Translations under genes and position numbers: made by a program | Shown here: positions 63,654-64,000 of the stretch, piece by piece | How positions within the stretch are numbered: the stretch's first letter is position 1 | Layout: every line of letters starts with the position of its first letter | Assembly: GCA_016025055.1 (NCBI GenBank) | Contig: CP065590.1 | Span: forward strand, 620,001-684,000 | Direction of reading: 5' to 3' | Origin: Chryseobacterium indologenes | GTDB taxonomy: Bacteria > Bacteroidota > Bacteroidia > Flavobacteriales > Weeksellaceae | Length of the DNA stretch: 64,000 nt | Notes under the pieces: model-generated | What the model was told of the DNA's origin: nothing | Seen by the model: only the letters and a program-made list of their open reading frames with translations | Databases searched by the model: none

Positions 63654-64000
63654 TTATCCCAATGTTCTGTTAATGTCAAATCCCTCACTGGAAAAGCCAT
63701 AATAGTCTGAAGTACCACACCATGGACACTTATTGTATCCTTCGCCCTTTAAACAATGGATGCCTCCACACGAACAGGTAGCCAATGCCACAGGATTGGC
63801 ACAATGCGGGCACGAAGTTCCTCCCTGCAGTTCTTCTATGGAAATTTTTAAATGCGTCCTTTGGGAAGAAGAAAGCCTGTAATATGATTTTTCATCAATT
63901 TTATAAGCCCCGTCTAACCGGTAATACCTTGTAGACATGCCCGGAATTCCGGATGCTGCAAAAGTTTTTTTAAACTTCATCAGGTAGAGCTTTTCCGTTT
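63654..64000 (-). CDS. TerY-like VWA protein, C-terminal part with TerY-C zinc-binding domain (5' cut by window end)
   Basis: The reading frame stays open through position 64000 (LYLMKFKKTFAASG at the edge), so the apparent Met near 63980 is internal. The visible 115 residues end in a cysteine-rich module: CPHCANPVALATCSCGGIHC and CPWCGT, eight Cys/His metal ligands of the TerY-C type. In TerY proteins this follows a von Willebrand A domain, expected just outside the window. First gene of the VWA, PP2C, kinase triad. Confidence 0.75.
   Translation of the reverse strand, partial: TEKLYLMKFKKTFAASGIPGMSTRYYRLDGAYKIDEKSYYRLSSSQRTHLKISIEELQGGTSCPHCANPVALATCSCGGIHCLKGEGYNKCPWCGTSDYYGFSSEGFDINRTLG

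Noticed and set aside
1..64000. tRNA genes, CRISPR arrays, transposases, integrases or prophage genes
   Set aside because: Looked for on both strands; none recognised.

Overview
This window looks like a chromosomal segment of a Flavobacteriia member, most likely Chryseobacterium or a close relative in the Weeksellaceae. The evidence is the low G+C content, many promoters of the Bacteroidota type (TTG, 18-20 bp, then TAnnTTTG), proteins with type IX secretion (T9SS) sorting domains, a SusC/Oar-like TonB receptor, a chromosomal subclass B1 metallo-beta-lactamase, and the lack of ordinary Shine-Dalgarno sequences. This placement comes from family recognition; no database search was run.

Layout. 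Positions 1-1500 are the edge of a surface-polysaccharide locus (partial CapD/WbpM-like protein and a DegT aminotransferase), followed by recX and glyA. Positions 3.4-6.9 kb hold an FAD oxidoreductase, a lipoprotein-type metallo-beta-lactamase and a GT39-type membrane glycosyltransferase. Positions 7.0-11.6 kb are a MacAB-like export operon (ATPase, two permeases, HlyD-type adaptor). Positions 12.0-15.1 kb are nrdB, an ABM-domain protein and nrdA. Positions 15.3-24.6 kb hold a large TonB-dependent receptor, a decayed T9SS protein, a DUF72 protein, metabolic enzymes (HD hydrolase, alpha/beta hydrolase, PfkB kinase), a DUF4241 protein and a GIY-YIG remnant. Positions 24.6-36.6 kb hold valS, a DUF1573 protein, ppk2, small exported proteins, the RNase P RNA gene, an ECF sigma factor with its membrane partner, an acyl-CoA synthetase, rpoN and asnS. 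Positions 37.3-48.1 kb hold a TPR/AraC regulator, an SDR/AraC pair, rpsP-rimM, a nitroreductase, a GreA/GreB-like protein, an M3 peptidase and small proteins. Positions 48.3-54.3 kb are a regulator-rich region (TetR/MFS operon, VOC lipoprotein, TetR-GNAT-AraC operon, small membrane proteins). Positions 54.5-60.8 kb hold a T9SS metalloprotease, a quinone-reductase-like protein, tyrS and a GNAT protein. Positions 60.9-64.0 kb are a kinase, PP2C phosphatase and TerY-C triad cut by the window end.

The most interesting signal is upstream of tyrS. A well-formed promoter drives a 32-residue reading frame rich in Tyr and Phe. It is followed by a strong intrinsic terminator just before tyrS, and part of the leader coding sequence can pair with the 5' arm of that terminator. 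This is the arrangement of ribosome-mediated transcription attenuation responding to tyrosyl-tRNA.

A second window-wide signal concerns data quality. At least ten genes, including valS, rpoN, the rpsP tail, a TetR gene, a GT39 gene, a nitroreductase and an ECF sigma gene, are each broken by one- or two-base indels, nearly all inside homopolymers. Adding or removing the base restores full-length family proteins. This is best read as uncorrected sequencing error and not as decay, so I annotate these genes over their full repaired extent. Two other loci (LRR/T9SS fragment, GIY-YIG fragment) look truly degenerate.

No tRNA genes, CRISPR arrays, transposases or prophage genes were recognised.
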